From the NCBI GenBank assembly GCA_964483405.1, contig CAZABC010000010.1:1-64000 (forward strand): a stretch of 64,000 nt of DNA. The letters are read 5' to 3'. The notes beneath the pieces were generated by a model. That model was not told the origin of the DNA. It saw only the letters and a program-made list of their open reading frames with translations, and searched no databases. Numbering within the stretch: the first letter of the stretch is position 1; the number at the start of each line of letters is the position of its first letter. Shown here piece after piece: positions 8,923-19,024 of the stretch. This stretch comes from CAZABC01 sp964483405 (lineage in GTDB: Bacteria > Chloroflexota > Limnocylindria > Limnocylindrales > CSP1-4). Made by a program: the position numbers and the translations under genes.

Positions 8923-9054
8923 GGCGGGATGGTGCGTCGAGAGCCGGACGATCTCGATGCCGGCCCGGCCCCGGGCACGACGGTCGATCGTGACGAAGGC
9001 CGTGGCGCCGGCTCGACGGGCCGTCGCGACGAGCACCGCATCGTCGAAGTCCCG
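8923..9054 (-). pseudogene. C-terminal remnant of a PIN-domain (VapC-like) toxin
   Basis: Reading the minus strand gives DFDDAVLVATARRAGATA, then FVTIDRRARGRAGIEIV. The pattern (D-A-x-x-x-A-T-A-R, then V-T-x-D) matches the last two acidic motifs of PIN ribonucleases. Upstream the frame decays into Arg/Gly/Glu repeats with no PIN N-terminus, and downstream it runs into proline-rich sequence. I read it as a decayed toxin gene lying between the acyl-CoA dehydrogenase gene and the divergent XRE-PDDEXK gene. It could also be chance in a GC-rich frame. Confidence 0.35.
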
Positions 9055-9131
9055 CTCGCCGGCTCGGCCCCGCTCTCCCGCTCGGCCCCGGGCGCAACGG
9101 GCGGATGAGTCGGGGCCGTCACGATCGACCT

Positions 9132-9884
9132 ATGGAAGATCCGCGAGTCGGCCAGGTGCTTCGAGCGATCCGCCGGCGGCGCGGCTGGCGGCAGTCGGAC
9201 GTCGCCAGGCGTGCCGGGGTGAGTCAACAGACGGTGTCGACGATCGAGCTCGGTCGGCTCGGCGACGTCGATCTCGTCACGCTCCGGCGGGTCGGCAGCG
9301 CGCTCGACACGACCCTCGAGTTCGCCCCGCGCTGGCGTGGCCCGGAGCTGGGCAGACTGCTCGACGCGGACCACGCGGCGCTCGTCGACAGGGCCATCCG
9401 AGGCATCGCCGCCGCCGGGTGGGAGGTCCACGCCGAGTGGACCTTCAACCACTTCGGCGAGCGCGGCTCCGTCGATGTCGTGGCCTGGCGACCGGCCGAG
9501 CGGGCGCTGCTCGTGATCGAGGTCAAGTCCCGTATCGTCGAGGTCGGGCAGCTCCACGCCGGGGTCGATCGGAAGGTGCGGATCGCCGCGGCGCTCCTGC
9601 CGGGCGAGCGAGGATGGCGACCGGCGAGCATCGGCGCGGTCGTCGCGCTCCCGGGCGACCCCGCCGCGTACGCCGCGGTGAGGCGCCATCGATCGCTCTT
9701 CGTCGCGTCGTTCCCGGCGCGGACGATCGAGGTCCGCCGATGGCTGGCGTGTCCCGATCGGCCACTCCGGGGACTATGGTTCCTGTCGCCTACCGGCGCC
9801 GCCGGTGGTATCCACGGATGGGCACCGTCGCGGCGGCAGCGGGTCCGTCAGTCACGCTCGAATCAAGCACGCGATCCGGTGTAG
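9132..9884 (+). CDS. XRE helix-turn-helix protein fused to a PD-(D/E)XK nuclease-like domain (copy 1)
   Basis: 250 residues. Residues about 6-60 are a Cro/C1-type HTH (VLRAIRRRRGWRQSDVARRA, then GVSQQTVSTIELGR). From about residue 75 follows a domain with WTFNHFGERGSVDVVAWRP and ALLVIEVKSRIVE, an Asp...Glu-x-Lys pattern of the PD-(D/E)XK nuclease superfamily. GVDRKVRIAAALLP comes next and a Trp/Arg-rich tail ends it. A clear paralog lies at 42567-43304 and a lone XRE gene at 51119-51403. The ATG at 9132 starts the HTH domain. No methylase or known antitoxin partner adjoins it; only a PIN remnant lies upstream. It may be a regulator with a nuclease-derived sensor domain or an active DNA-targeting protein. 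The domain calls are firm; the role is unknown. Confidence 0.8.
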   Translation: MEDPRVGQVLRAIRRRRGWRQSDVARRAGVSQQTVSTIELGRLGDVDLVTLRRVGSALDTTLEFAPRWRGPELGRLLDADHAALVDRAIRGIAAAGWEVHAEWTFNHFGERGSVDVVAWRPAERALLVIEVKSRIVEVGQLHAGVDRKVRIAAALLPGERGWRPASIGAVVALPGDPAAYAAVRRHRSLFVASFPARTIEVRRWLACPDRPLRGLWFLSPTGAAGGIHGWAPSRRQRVRQSRSNQARDPV

Positions 9885-9910
9885 CACCGGCCCGGCTGGT
9901 CGTACACCGG
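9876..9910 (+). terminator. Stem-loop at the end of the XRE-PDDEXK gene
   Basis: CCGGTGTA (9876-9883) and TACACCGG (9903-9910) form a perfect 8-bp stem around a 19-base loop. The stem spans the TAG stop. No T tract follows. Confidence 0.35.
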
Positions 9911-10016
9911 GATGCTCGGGATAACACTCCGCAGACCGGTAGACGACAGGAACGGCCGTTCGGCGCCCGTCTCGCGGCCCGCCGCGCCCCGCACCCGCCG
10001 CGCCCCGCACCCGCCG

Positions 10017-11462
10017 CTACTGCGGCCAGGCGAAGACGAGGATCTTGATCTCCGTCATGTCGTCGATCGCGTAGCGGAGCCCCTCGCGACCGTGCCCGGA
10101 GTCCTTGACGCCGCCGTACGGCATGTGGTCGATCCGGTACGTCGGGATGTCGTTGAGGACGACGCCGCCGACCTCGAGGTCCTCGAACGCGGTCCAGGCG
10201 TTCCGCAGGTCGTTGGTGAAGACCCCGGTCTGGAGCCCGAACGACGAGTCGTTGATCTGGTGGACCGCGTCCCCGAAGTCGCGGAACGGCGAGACGACGA
10301 CGAGCGGCGCGAACGCCTCGTTCGAGCAGACCTGGGCCGTGACCGGCGTGTCGGTGAGGATCGTCGGCGGGTAGTAGTTGCCGTCGGCCCGGCCGCCGAG
10401 GAGGACCTTGCCGCCCAGCTCGACCGCCTCGTCGACCCAGCGCTGGGTGCGCGTCGCCGCGGCCGCGTCGACCATCGGCCCGAGGTCGGTCGCCGGGTCG
10501 AGCGGGTCGCCGACCTTGAGCGCCGCGGCCCCGGCGACGAACCGCTCCATGAACGGCGCCCAGACGTCCTCGTGGACGTACATCCGCTGGACGCTGATGC
10601 AGACCTGGCCGGCGTAGGTGAAGGCGCCGACGAGGACCCGTCGGACGGCCCAGTCGAGGTCCGCCGTCGGGTCGACGATGACCCCGGCATTGCCGCCGAG
10701 CTCGAGGACGACCTTCTTGCGGCCGGCGCGAGCCTTCATCCGCCAGCCGACCGACGGGCTGCCGGTGAACGTGAGGAGCTTGAACCGGTCGTCCTCGACC
10801 ATCCGGTCGCCGAGCTCGCGGGTCATCGGCAGGATGCTGACCATGCCCGGCGGCACGTCGATGCCGTCGATGATCTCGGCGACCGCGAGCATGACGAGAG
10901 GATCCTTGGACGGCGGCTTGAGGACGATCGGGTTACCCGACGCGATCGCCGGGGCGAGCTTGTGGGCGGCCAGGTTCAGTGGGAAGTTGAACGGGCTGAT
11001 CGCCGCGATCGGGCCGATCGGGAAGCGCCGGGTCATCGCCGTCCGGCCCCTCGACGAGGCGAGCAGATCGAGCGGCATCACCTCGCCGCCGATCCGCTCG
11101 GACTCCTCGGCCCCGAGGCGGAACGTGAACGCCGCCCGGTCGACCTCGACCATCGCGTCGCGGATCGGCTTGCCGGCCTCGAGGGCGATGAGCCGCCCCA
11201 GCTCGTCGCGTCGCGCCCGGATCCCGTCGCTGATCGCGCGGAGGATCCGGCTCCGCTCGTACGCCGGCAGCTTCCGGGTGACCGCGAAGGCGGCCTCGGC
11301 CGCCCGGACGGCCTCCTCGTACTGCTCGGGCGTCGCGTTGTAGGTCGCCCCGGTGGTCTCGGCGGGGTTCGCGGGGTTCGCGATCTCGAGGACGTCGGGC
11401 GACTCGACCCAGCGGCCGGCGAGGTAGATCGGGTGGGGCGTGACCCCGGTCGAGATGGCCAT
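10017..11462 (-). CDS. NAD(P)-dependent aldehyde dehydrogenase
   Basis: 481 residues, full length for the family. Visible motifs are SPFNFPLNLAAHKLAPAIAS (cofactor region), LTFTGSPSVG, the general-base Glu in VVLELGGNAG, the catalytic Cys in GQVCISVQRMYV, and the C-terminal YGGVKDSGHGREG. The GQVCISVQR form is seen in lactaldehyde/glyceraldehyde-3-phosphate-type and succinate-semialdehyde-type dehydrogenases, so the substrate is open. It stands alone on the minus strand. A TAGGAT -10-like box at 11577-11582 (minus) lies about 115 bases upstream, and AGGAG precedes the ATG by 11 bases. Confidence 0.88.
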   Translation of the reverse strand: MAISTGVTPHPIYLAGRWVESPDVLEIANPANPAETTGATYNATPEQYEEAVRAAEAAFAVTRKLPAYERSRILRAISDGIRARRDELGRLIALEAGKPIRDAMVEVDRAAFTFRLGAEESERIGGEVMPLDLLASSRGRTAMTRRFPIGPIAAISPFNFPLNLAAHKLAPAIASGNPIVLKPPSKDPLVMLAVAEIIDGIDVPPGMVSILPMTRELGDRMVEDDRFKLLTFTGSPSVGWRMKARAGRKKVVLELGGNAGVIVDPTADLDWAVRRVLVGAFTYAGQVCISVQRMYVHEDVWAPFMERFVAGAAALKVGDPLDPATDLGPMVDAAAATRTQRWVDEAVELGGKVLLGGRADGNYYPPTILTDTPVTAQVCSNEAFAPLVVVSPFRDFGDAVHQINDSSFGLQTGVFTNDLRNAWTAFEDLEVGGVVLNDIPTYRIDHMPYGGVKDSGHGREGLRYAIDDMTEIKILVFAWPQ

Positions 11463-11698
11463 GGCGGGTGTGGCTCCTGGTCGAGGGCGGGACGCGACGC
11501 GGCGAGACCCAGGGGGACCCGGACGGGGGACCCGACGGGACTCCGGCCGAGCTCGGATGGGCCGTCGCCGAGCGCAATCCTAGCCCCTGCTGGACCCGGA
11601 ACCCGTGGCGGGGCCGGCGCAGGACTTCCGGGCCATCGACGCGACGCACCGCCTTTCGTACGGTCGGCCTGCCGCCGGGGAGGCAGATACGAGGGGTC

Positions 11699-13279
<1,581 letters not shown>

Positions 13280-13317
13280 TCGCTCGCGACCGGCGGCCAC
13301 CACGCCGCCCGACGGAT

Positions 13318-13353
13318 CGCGGTCGGCGGCCCGGCCGCCGGGCCGCGACCGCG
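13318..13353. terminator. Long GC hairpin after the SH3-domain gene
   Basis: CGCGGTC (13318-13324) and GCGGCCCGG (13326-13334) pair with CCGGGCCGC and GACCGCG (13338-13353), with one bulged base and a 3-base loop. It lies 39 bases past the stop at 13279 and before the msrA promoter. There is no T tract. Confidence 0.5.
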
Positions 13354-13381
13354 GCGTCACGGGTCCGTCATCGACCGCGCG

Positions 13382-13387
13382 TACCAT
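13382..13387 (+). promoter_or_regulatory. -10 box (TACCAT) of msrA
   Basis: TACCAT lies 28 bases before the msrA ATG at 13416. CGGAG at 13405-13409 is a ribosome-binding site with six bases of spacing. No good -35 hexamer is visible. Confidence 0.35.
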
Positions 13388-13415
13388 CGCCCCATCACCA
13401 CCAACGGAGCGTCCG

Positions 13416-14090
13416 ATGCCCTTCCTCGACTTCCTCTTCGCCGATCCGTCGAAGCAGCCCCTGCCCTCCCCCGACGAGGCCCTCCCCGGACGCGACACGC
13501 CGATGCCCATCGGCGGCCGGCACCGCGTCCTCGGAACGCCGATCGCCGGGCCGGTCCCCGACGGCGCCCGCGAGGCGATCTTCGGCCTCGGCTGCTACTG
13601 GGGTGCCGAGAAGGCGTTCTGGCAGGTCCCGGGCGTCATCTCGACCGCCGTCGGCTTCGCCGGTGGCACGACCCCGAACCCGACCTACCGCGAGGCGTGC
13701 ACCGGCCGGACCGGCCACGCCGAGGTCGTCCGGGTCGTGTTCGACCCGTCGCGGGTCACCTACGACGAGCTCCTCCGGGTGTTCTGGGAGCACCACGACC
13801 CGACCCAGGGGATGCGCCAGGGCAACGACGTCGGGACGCAGTACCGCTCGCTGATCGTCGCCCTCGACGACGAGCAGCGCCGGGTCGCCGAGGCCTCGCG
13901 CGATGCCTACCAGGCGGCCCTCACGGCGGCCGGGTTCGGGCCGATCACGACCGCGATCGTCGACCCGACGCCGTTCTATTACGCCGAGGACGAGCACCAG
14001 CAGTACCTCGACCGGAACCCGAACGGCTACTGCCCCGACCATGGCACCGGCGTCGCGTGCCCGATCGGGTTTGGCGTGCCCTCGTCCTGA
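13416..14090 (+). CDS. msrA: Peptide methionine-S-sulfoxide reductase MsrA
   Basis: 224 residues. The active-site motif is GLGCYWGAEKAFWQ, with the catalytic Cys in the usual GCFWG position (here GCYWG). It is followed by GFAGGTTPNPTYREACTGRT and HAEVVRVVFDP, then FWEHHDPTQGMRQGNDVGTQ and the C-terminal EDEHQQYLDRNPNGYC. This matches MsrA over its whole length. The enzyme reduces methionine-S-sulfoxide in proteins using thioredoxin. An ~50-residue N-terminal extension (MPFLDFLFADPSKQPLPSPD...) resembles that of longer bacterial MsrA forms. It is a single-gene unit between two terminator-like hairpins. Confidence 0.95.
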   Translation: MPFLDFLFADPSKQPLPSPDEALPGRDTPMPIGGRHRVLGTPIAGPVPDGAREAIFGLGCYWGAEKAFWQVPGVISTAVGFAGGTTPNPTYREACTGRTGHAEVVRVVFDPSRVTYDELLRVFWEHHDPTQGMRQGNDVGTQYRSLIVALDDEQRRVAEASRDAYQAALTAAGFGPITTAIVDPTPFYYAEDEHQQYLDRNPNGYCPDHGTGVACPIGFGVPSS

Positions 14091-14144
14091 CTCGGTGGCG
14101 GCGACCGGTCCGCGCAGCCGCGTCGGGTATCGGAGGGCGCGCCT

Positions 14145-14161
14145 CGCGCAGTCGCTGCGCG
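14145..14161. terminator. Short hairpin between convergent msrA and GGDEF-EAL genes
   Basis: CGCGCAG / CTGCGCG, a perfect 7-bp stem with a TCG loop, lies between two convergent stops (14090 and 14215). It could serve both strands. No T tract. Confidence 0.4.
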
Positions 14162-14214
14162 CGGGTCAGGGTCGCCCGGCACGTCCTCGGGTAGCGACGA
14201 GCGGATCGGGGGGC

Positions 14215-16695
14215 CTACGCCCCGTCGGCGGCCCGCGCGAGTCCGCGCGCCCGACGCGTCGTCCGGGCGACGCCACGGGCCGCCGGAGCCGGCTGCCGGG
14301 CGGCCTCGAGGGCGGCCTCGCGGGCGGCCACCGTCGCCTCGGCGAGCTCGGCCGCGAGGAGCGGCTTGGCGAAGAAGAAGCCCTGTCCATAGCGGCACTC
14401 GAGCGAGCGCATCCACTCGGCCTGGCGGGCCGTCTCGATCCCCTCGGCGACCGTGTCGATGCCCATCGAGCGGGCCATCGCGACGATCGCCGCCGCGAGG
14501 GCGGACGACCGCGACGGTGACTCCGCGTCCTGGGTGAACTCGCCGGCGATCTTGAGGGCGTCGACCGGGAACTGGCGGAGGTGGCTGAGCGAGAAGTAGC
14601 CGGTCCCGAAATCGTCGATGACGACCCGGACACCCATCGCCCGGAGGCCGTCGAGCGCCCCGATCGTCGACGGGGTCGCCCGCAGGAGAGCGGTCTCGGT
14701 GATCTCGATGACGAGCGTCGACGCCGCGACGCCGTGCTCCTCGATCGTGGCCCGGACGCCGTCGACGAAACCCGCCTCCTGGACCTCCCGGGCCGACACG
14801 TTGACGCTGACGAACAGGTCGTCGGGGGTCAGGCCGGATCGGCGCCAGGTGACGGCCTGGCGGCAGGCCTCGCCGAGCACCCAGCGCCCGATCGGCAGGA
14901 TCGAGCCGTGCTCCTCGGCGAGCTCGATGAACTGGCCCGGCGGGATGAGCCCGCGCTCCGGGTGGCGCCACCGGACGAGCGCCTCGACGCCGGCGAGCCG
15001 GCCCGTGGCGAGCTCGACGATCGGCTGGTAGCGGAGCTCGAGCTGGTCGAGCTCGACGGCCCGCTGGAGCTCGAGGGCAAGCTCATGGCGCTCGCGAATG
15101 ACCGCGTGCATGCCAGGGTCGAAGACCGCGAAGGCGGCCTTGCCGTTCGCCTTGGCCATGTACATCGCGACGTCGGCGTTGCGGACCATGTCGGTCGCGC
15201 CGTCGACGGCGTCGCGAGCCCCGGCGATGCCGATGCTGGCGGTCACGACGACCCGCTTGCCGCCGATGAGGTACGGCGCACCGAGCTCGCGCACCAGTCG
15301 ATCGGCCATGACCAGCGACCGGCGGAGGTCGGGATGATCCTGGAGCAGGATCGCGAACTCGTCGCCACCGAGCCGGGCGACGAGGTCGCCTTCCCGGACG
15401 AGGCCGGTGATCCGCTGGGTGACCGCGACGAGGAGCGCGTCGCCGGCGGCGTGGCCGAGCGTGTCGTTGACGACCTTGAAGTCGTCGAGGTCGACGAAGA
15501 GGACCGCCGTGGCCCGGTCGCGCCCGCCGCCGCCGGTCTCGAGGACGCGCTCGAGCGAGGCCTGGAACGAGCGGCGGTTGGCCGCGCCGGTCAGGGCGTC
15601 CCGCTCGGCGAGGTCCTGGACATGGCGCATCAGGACGGCGTTGCGGAAGTTGAGCGCGGCGATCGCGGCGGCCTGGGCGACGGCGTCGATGACGCGCCGC
15701 TCGATCCCGAGGACGGCCCGCCCGCGGTGCTCGAGGACGATGACGCCGGCCGGCTCGCCGTCGGCGATCATCGGGGCAACGATGACGTCGCGGCCACCCG
15801 GCAGGAGCCCGGCGAGCGTCGGCTCACGGCGCGGGTCGAGCCGCCGGAGAGCGAGCGGGACCCGCTCGGCCCAGGCCCGGCCGACGATCGGGTCGGCGAC
15901 GAGCGTGGCCGGGGGCACGCGCTCCGCCGACGCGGCGGGGTCGAGGCCGCGGCTGGCGAGGAGGGCCAGGCCGCCGTCGGTCGCGACGAGGACGAGACCC
16001 CGCGGGAAGCGGTGACGAGCGGCGAGCGTGTCGAGGACGAGCGTCGCCTGTCGCTCCGGATCGGTCTCGTCGTCGAGCCGGGCCCCGAGCCCGACGAGCG
16101 CCTCGAGGTCGGCCCGGCGCTGGCGGAGCTCGCGCTCGTTCGTCGCCGAGAACAGCGACGTGGCGAGGGCGAAGAGCCAGAACGCGGTCACGTGGATGAC
16201 GGGCATCCCGTCGAGGGCGATCTCCGCACCCGGCGCGACGTCGACCGGCGCGAGGAGCCCGGCCGCCTGGGCGTACAGGACGACGAACAGCAGCAGCGAG
16301 TGCCAGAGGGCGATCTTGAGGCCTGTCCGATAGGAGGCGAGGAGCGAAACCGCGACGACATGGAGATACGCGAGGAACCGCATCGGGCTCTCGGTCCCGC
16401 CGGTCGCGTACATCGACACCGCGAGGTAGACGCCGTCGACGAGGAGCATGACCGTCAGGGCCGGGAACGCGAACGCCGGGATCCGACGCCCGAGCGCCTC
16501 GAGGACGACGGCGACGAGGAGATAGGCGCCGGTGGCGCCGAGGAGGCGATCGACCGGGACGGCCAGGACCGACGGCGCCTGCACCGCGAACAGGAGAGTG
16601 ATCGCGGCGAACGCCACCCGCAACCCGAGCAGGTAGGTCATCCGGTCGCCGAGGGCGGCGTAGTCGGTCCGTTCGCGGGTCGTGAGCGCGGTCAT
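14215..16695 (-). CDS. Membrane GAF-GGDEF-EAL cyclic-di-GMP enzyme
   Basis: 826 residues. About six hydrophobic segments (residues 20-190) form a membrane sensor region. A GAF-like domain (about 210-375) follows, then a GGDEF domain with intact RLGGDEFAIL (about residue 443) and an EAL domain with intact GVEALVRW (about 570), NVSA, EITE, DDFGTG, KIAG and VAEGIET. Both diguanylate cyclase and phosphodiesterase motifs look complete, so it may make or degrade c-di-GMP depending on the signal. The start codon overlaps the stop of the upstream Thr-Pro-linker gene by 4 bases (ATGA), so the two are coupled; that protein may supply the outside-facing signal. The C-terminal ~30 residues are Ala/Arg-rich and disordered. 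Confidence 0.9.
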   Translation of the reverse strand: MTALTTRERTDYAALGDRMTYLLGLRVAFAAITLLFAVQAPSVLAVPVDRLLGATGAYLLVAVVLEALGRRIPAFAFPALTVMLLVDGVYLAVSMYATGGTESPMRFLAYLHVVAVSLLASYRTGLKIALWHSLLLFVVLYAQAAGLLAPVDVAPGAEIALDGMPVIHVTAFWLFALATSLFSATNERELRQRRADLEALVGLGARLDDETDPERQATLVLDTLAARHRFPRGLVLVATDGGLALLASRGLDPAASAERVPPATLVADPIVGRAWAERVPLALRRLDPRREPTLAGLLPGGRDVIVAPMIADGEPAGVIVLEHRGRAVLGIERRVIDAVAQAAAIAALNFRNAVLMRHVQDLAERDALTGAANRRSFQASLERVLETGGGGRDRATAVLFVDLDDFKVVNDTLGHAAGDALLVAVTQRITGLVREGDLVARLGGDEFAILLQDHPDLRRSLVMADRLVRELGAPYLIGGKRVVVTASIGIAGARDAVDGATDMVRNADVAMYMAKANGKAAFAVFDPGMHAVIRERHELALELQRAVELDQLELRYQPIVELATGRLAGVEALVRWRHPERGLIPPGQFIELAEEHGSILPIGRWVLGEACRQAVTWRRSGLTPDDLFVSVNVSAREVQEAGFVDGVRATIEEHGVAASTLVIEITETALLRATPSTIGALDGLRAMGVRVVIDDFGTGYFSLSHLRQFPVDALKIAGEFTQDAESPSRSSALAAAIVAMARSMGIDTVAEGIETARQAEWMRSLECRYGQGFFFAKPLLAAELAEATVAAREAALEAARQPAPAARGVARTTRRARGLARAADGA

Positions 16696-18131
16696 CGGGC
16701 ATCCTCGTCGACGAAGGCCACGAGCGTGTCGGCCATGGTCCGCGGCGCGGAGCGGAGCTTCGGGTCACGGTCGTCCATCCGCGACTGCACGAGCAGGAAG
16801 GCGAGGACGAGCAGGGCCAGCGCGATCGGGAAGCCGAACGTTGTCGCGACCGTCGCCGCGGCGTCGGGTCGGATCGCACCGCCGACGCGCTCGACCGCCT
16901 GGGCCACCGACCGGACGAGCCCGTCGAAGCCGCCTCCGATCGCCGGCGCATCGGGCCTGTCCGGACCGACCGGGATCGTCGGGACGCCGCCGCCGGCAGG
17001 CCCGCTGCCGGGGGCCCCTGCCGAGCCGCCGCTGGACCCGCCGGACCCGCTGCCCGGGCCTCCGACCACGGGGACCGCAGCCGTCACGGGTGCCGGGGTC
17101 GGGGTCGCCTCGGGCGTCGGCGTCGCGACGGGCGTCGGCGTCGTCGGCGTCGCGACGGGCGTGCCGGTGGATCCCGGGGTCGGGGTCGGGGTCGGCGTGG
17201 GCGTCGGCGTCGGGGTCGGCGTGGGCGTCGGCGTGGGCGTCGAGGTCGGCGTGGGCGTCGGCGTGGGCGTTCCCTCGGGCGCCGGAGTGGGTGTCGGCGT
17301 CGGGGTCGGCGTCGGGGTCGGCGTGGGCGTCGGCGTCGGCGTTCCCTCGGGCGCCGGAGTGGGTGTCGGCGTCGGGGTCGGCGTCGGCGTCGGGGTCGGC
17401 TCCCCGGTCGCCGTCGGAGAGCCGGTGGGATCCGGGGTCGGCGTCGCGGTGGGCGTCGGCGTCGGGATGGGCGTCGGCGTCGGGATGGGCGTCGGCGTCG
17501 GGGTCGGCGTCGGGGTCGGCTCCCCGGTCGCCGTGGGAGAGCCGGTGGGATCCGGGGTCGGCGTCGGGGTCGGCGTCGCGGTGGGCGTGGGCGTCGGGAT
17601 GGGCGTCGGCGTCGGGGTCGGGGTCGCCTCGGGCACCGGGGTCGCGACGATCGTCCGCTGCACCGTGTCGCGCTCGTCGACCCGCTCCGGAGCGCCCAGT
17701 GGCTCATCGCAGCTGCCCGGCCCGTTCGACGTCCGGGCGCAGATCAGATCGGTCCCGGCGATCTCCGCGACGTAGGTCACCGTGCAGGTCCCCGTCTGTC
17801 GGGTGTGGCAGCGGAGGTCGCCGCCGTTCCCGCCATCCGGGTCGTTGGGGCTGCCGTCCGCAAAGAAGAAGCGCACGCTCGTGTTCGAGCCGGGACCGAC
17901 CAGGGCGCTGCCATCGGCGGCGAAGACGAACGCGGTCAGCGTGACCGTGTCGCCCGTCTGCCCCGTGGCGACCTCGACCTCGACATCGAGGATCGGGTCC
18001 GCGGGCGGTGCGGCGACTGCCGGCGACGGGACGGCCGGCAGCGCGACGAGCACCAGCAGCGCGGCGACGAGCCACGCTGCGGCGATCGATCGCGTCCTGA
18101 TGGGGCCTCGTCCGTCTCGCGTCGACTGCAT
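16692..18131 (-). CDS. Secreted/membrane-anchored protein with very long Thr-Pro linker
   Basis: 479 residues. The signal peptide (SIAAAWLVAALLVLVALP, ending AVAAPPADP) precedes a domain of ~110 residues with four Cys (LRCHTRQTGTCTVTY, DLICARTSNGPGSCDEP), probably disulphide-bonded and Ig-like. Nearly 190 residues of Thr-Pro, Ala-Thr-Pro and related repeats follow (DNA about 17095-17640). After a Gly/Ser/Pro-rich spacer comes one transmembrane helix (FGFPIALALLVLAFLLVQ) and a short cytoplasmic tail. The architecture mirrors the gene at 11699-13279. It overlaps the GGDEF-EAL gene by 4 bases and so may signal to it; this is inference. The repeat tract makes the exact length sensitive to assembly errors. 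Confidence 0.7.
   Translation of the reverse strand: MQSTRDGRGPIRTRSIAAAWLVAALLVLVALPAVPSPAVAAPPADPILDVEVEVATGQTGDTVTLTAFVFAADGSALVGPGSNTSVRFFFADGSPNDPDGGNGGDLRCHTRQTGTCTVTYVAEIAGTDLICARTSNGPGSCDEPLGAPERVDERDTVQRTIVATPVPEATPTPTPTPIPTPTPTATPTPTPTPDPTGSPTATGEPTPTPTPTPTPIPTPTPIPTPTPTATPTPDPTGSPTATGEPTPTPTPTPTPTPTPAPEGTPTPTPTPTPTPTPTPTPTPAPEGTPTPTPTPTSTPTPTPTPTPTPTPTPTPTPTPGSTGTPVATPTTPTPVATPTPEATPTPAPVTAAVPVVGGPGSGSGGSSGGSAGAPGSGPAGGGVPTIPVGPDRPDAPAIGGGFDGLVRSVAQAVERVGGAIRPDAAATVATTFGFPIALALLVLAFLLVQSRMDDRDPKLRSAPRTMADTLVAFVDEDAR
17095..17640. repeat. Low-complexity repeat encoding the Thr-Pro linker
   Basis: About 545 bases of imperfect 6-base units (GGCGTC/GGGGTC/GGTGTG on the plus strand) encode Pro-Thr repeats on the minus strand. 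Two longer blocks recur (around 17400-17440 and 17520-17560, both encoding PDPTGSPTATGEPT), which suggests internal duplication. Confidence 0.8.
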
Positions 18132-19024
18132 CGGGTGCTCCCGGTGAGCGGTCCGCGCCGTCCCCCGTTGGCCGGCGCGACGTCTCGTTCGACGTGCCGT
18201 CAGACTGCCCATCCGAGCGGCCCAGGACCATCGTTCATTCGTCCTGCGGGGTCCGTGGGCGTCGGCGCACCGCGTCCGATGACCCGGCGCCGGTGGGGGC
18301 GGGTACCGATGGGCGATGACCCGAGAGTCCCAGGCGCCGACCGGTCGGGGGCGGTCGCGACGAGTCCGGGGGCGTCGCCTCGTGGCGCGCGCGCACCAAC
18401 CCCGGGCCCGGACTTCGGCCTGGCGGCCCGCGGCACGCCCCGCAGCCGCGGCGGATCGGCCGGGTCGGCGGCGCCGGGCACGGGCGCTGACCGCCCGACG
18501 CGGGCCGGCCGCGCCCCGGCGACGACGCCGCGGGCCGGCAGCGCCTTGGTCGGCGGCGCCCGACGCGGGCCGATCCGCGCCCCGGCGGGCCGGCAGCGGG
18601 CCGGCGGCGCCTTGGCCGGCGGCGCCCGACGGCATCGGGCCGGCCGCGCCCCGGCGGGCCGGCAGCGGGCCGGCCGCGGTCCTGTCGCGCCCGACGGCGT
18701 CNNNNNNNNNNNNNNNNNNNNNNNNNNNNNNNNNNNNNNNNNNNNNNNNNNNNNNNNNNNNNNNNNNNNNNNNNNNNNNNNNNNNNNNNNNNNNNNNNNN
18801 NACGCGGGAGCGGGCAATACGCCGGGTCAGCGGCCGCGCGACGCCGACGCGGGAGCGGGCAATACGCCGGGTCAGCGGCCGCGCGACGCCGACGCGGGAG
18901 CGGGCAATACGCCGGGTCAGCGGCCGCGCCACTCACGGGCCCGTGGCCGCAGCGCCCACGCGCGCTGCCGCCCGCCGCAGCGCCCACGCGCGCTGCCGCC
19001 CACCGCCGCCCGCCGGATCGCCGC
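18132..19024. repeat. Repeat-rich intergenic region with assembly gap
   Basis: No credible gene. Between 18480 and 18700 lie imperfect repeats built on GCCGGC/CGGGCC blocks. N fills 18702-18801. Just after it are three copies of a 45-base unit (18802-18846, 18847-18891 and a diverging third to about 18936), then two copies of a 28-base unit (18949-18976, 18977-19004). The gap lies inside the repeat, so more copies are probably collapsed. The region follows the herA-like stop at 19025 and precedes the gene starting at 18131. Confidence 0.75.

Noticed and set aside
9132..9884. Restriction-modification system
   Set aside because: A nuclease-like fold is present, but no methyltransferase or specificity gene lies near either copy.
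18235..19024. Repeat-containing protein with Cys-Pro-Leu-Pro-Arg units
   Set aside because: The frame depends on 45-base tandem repeats and the N run, has no start signal and no family resemblance.
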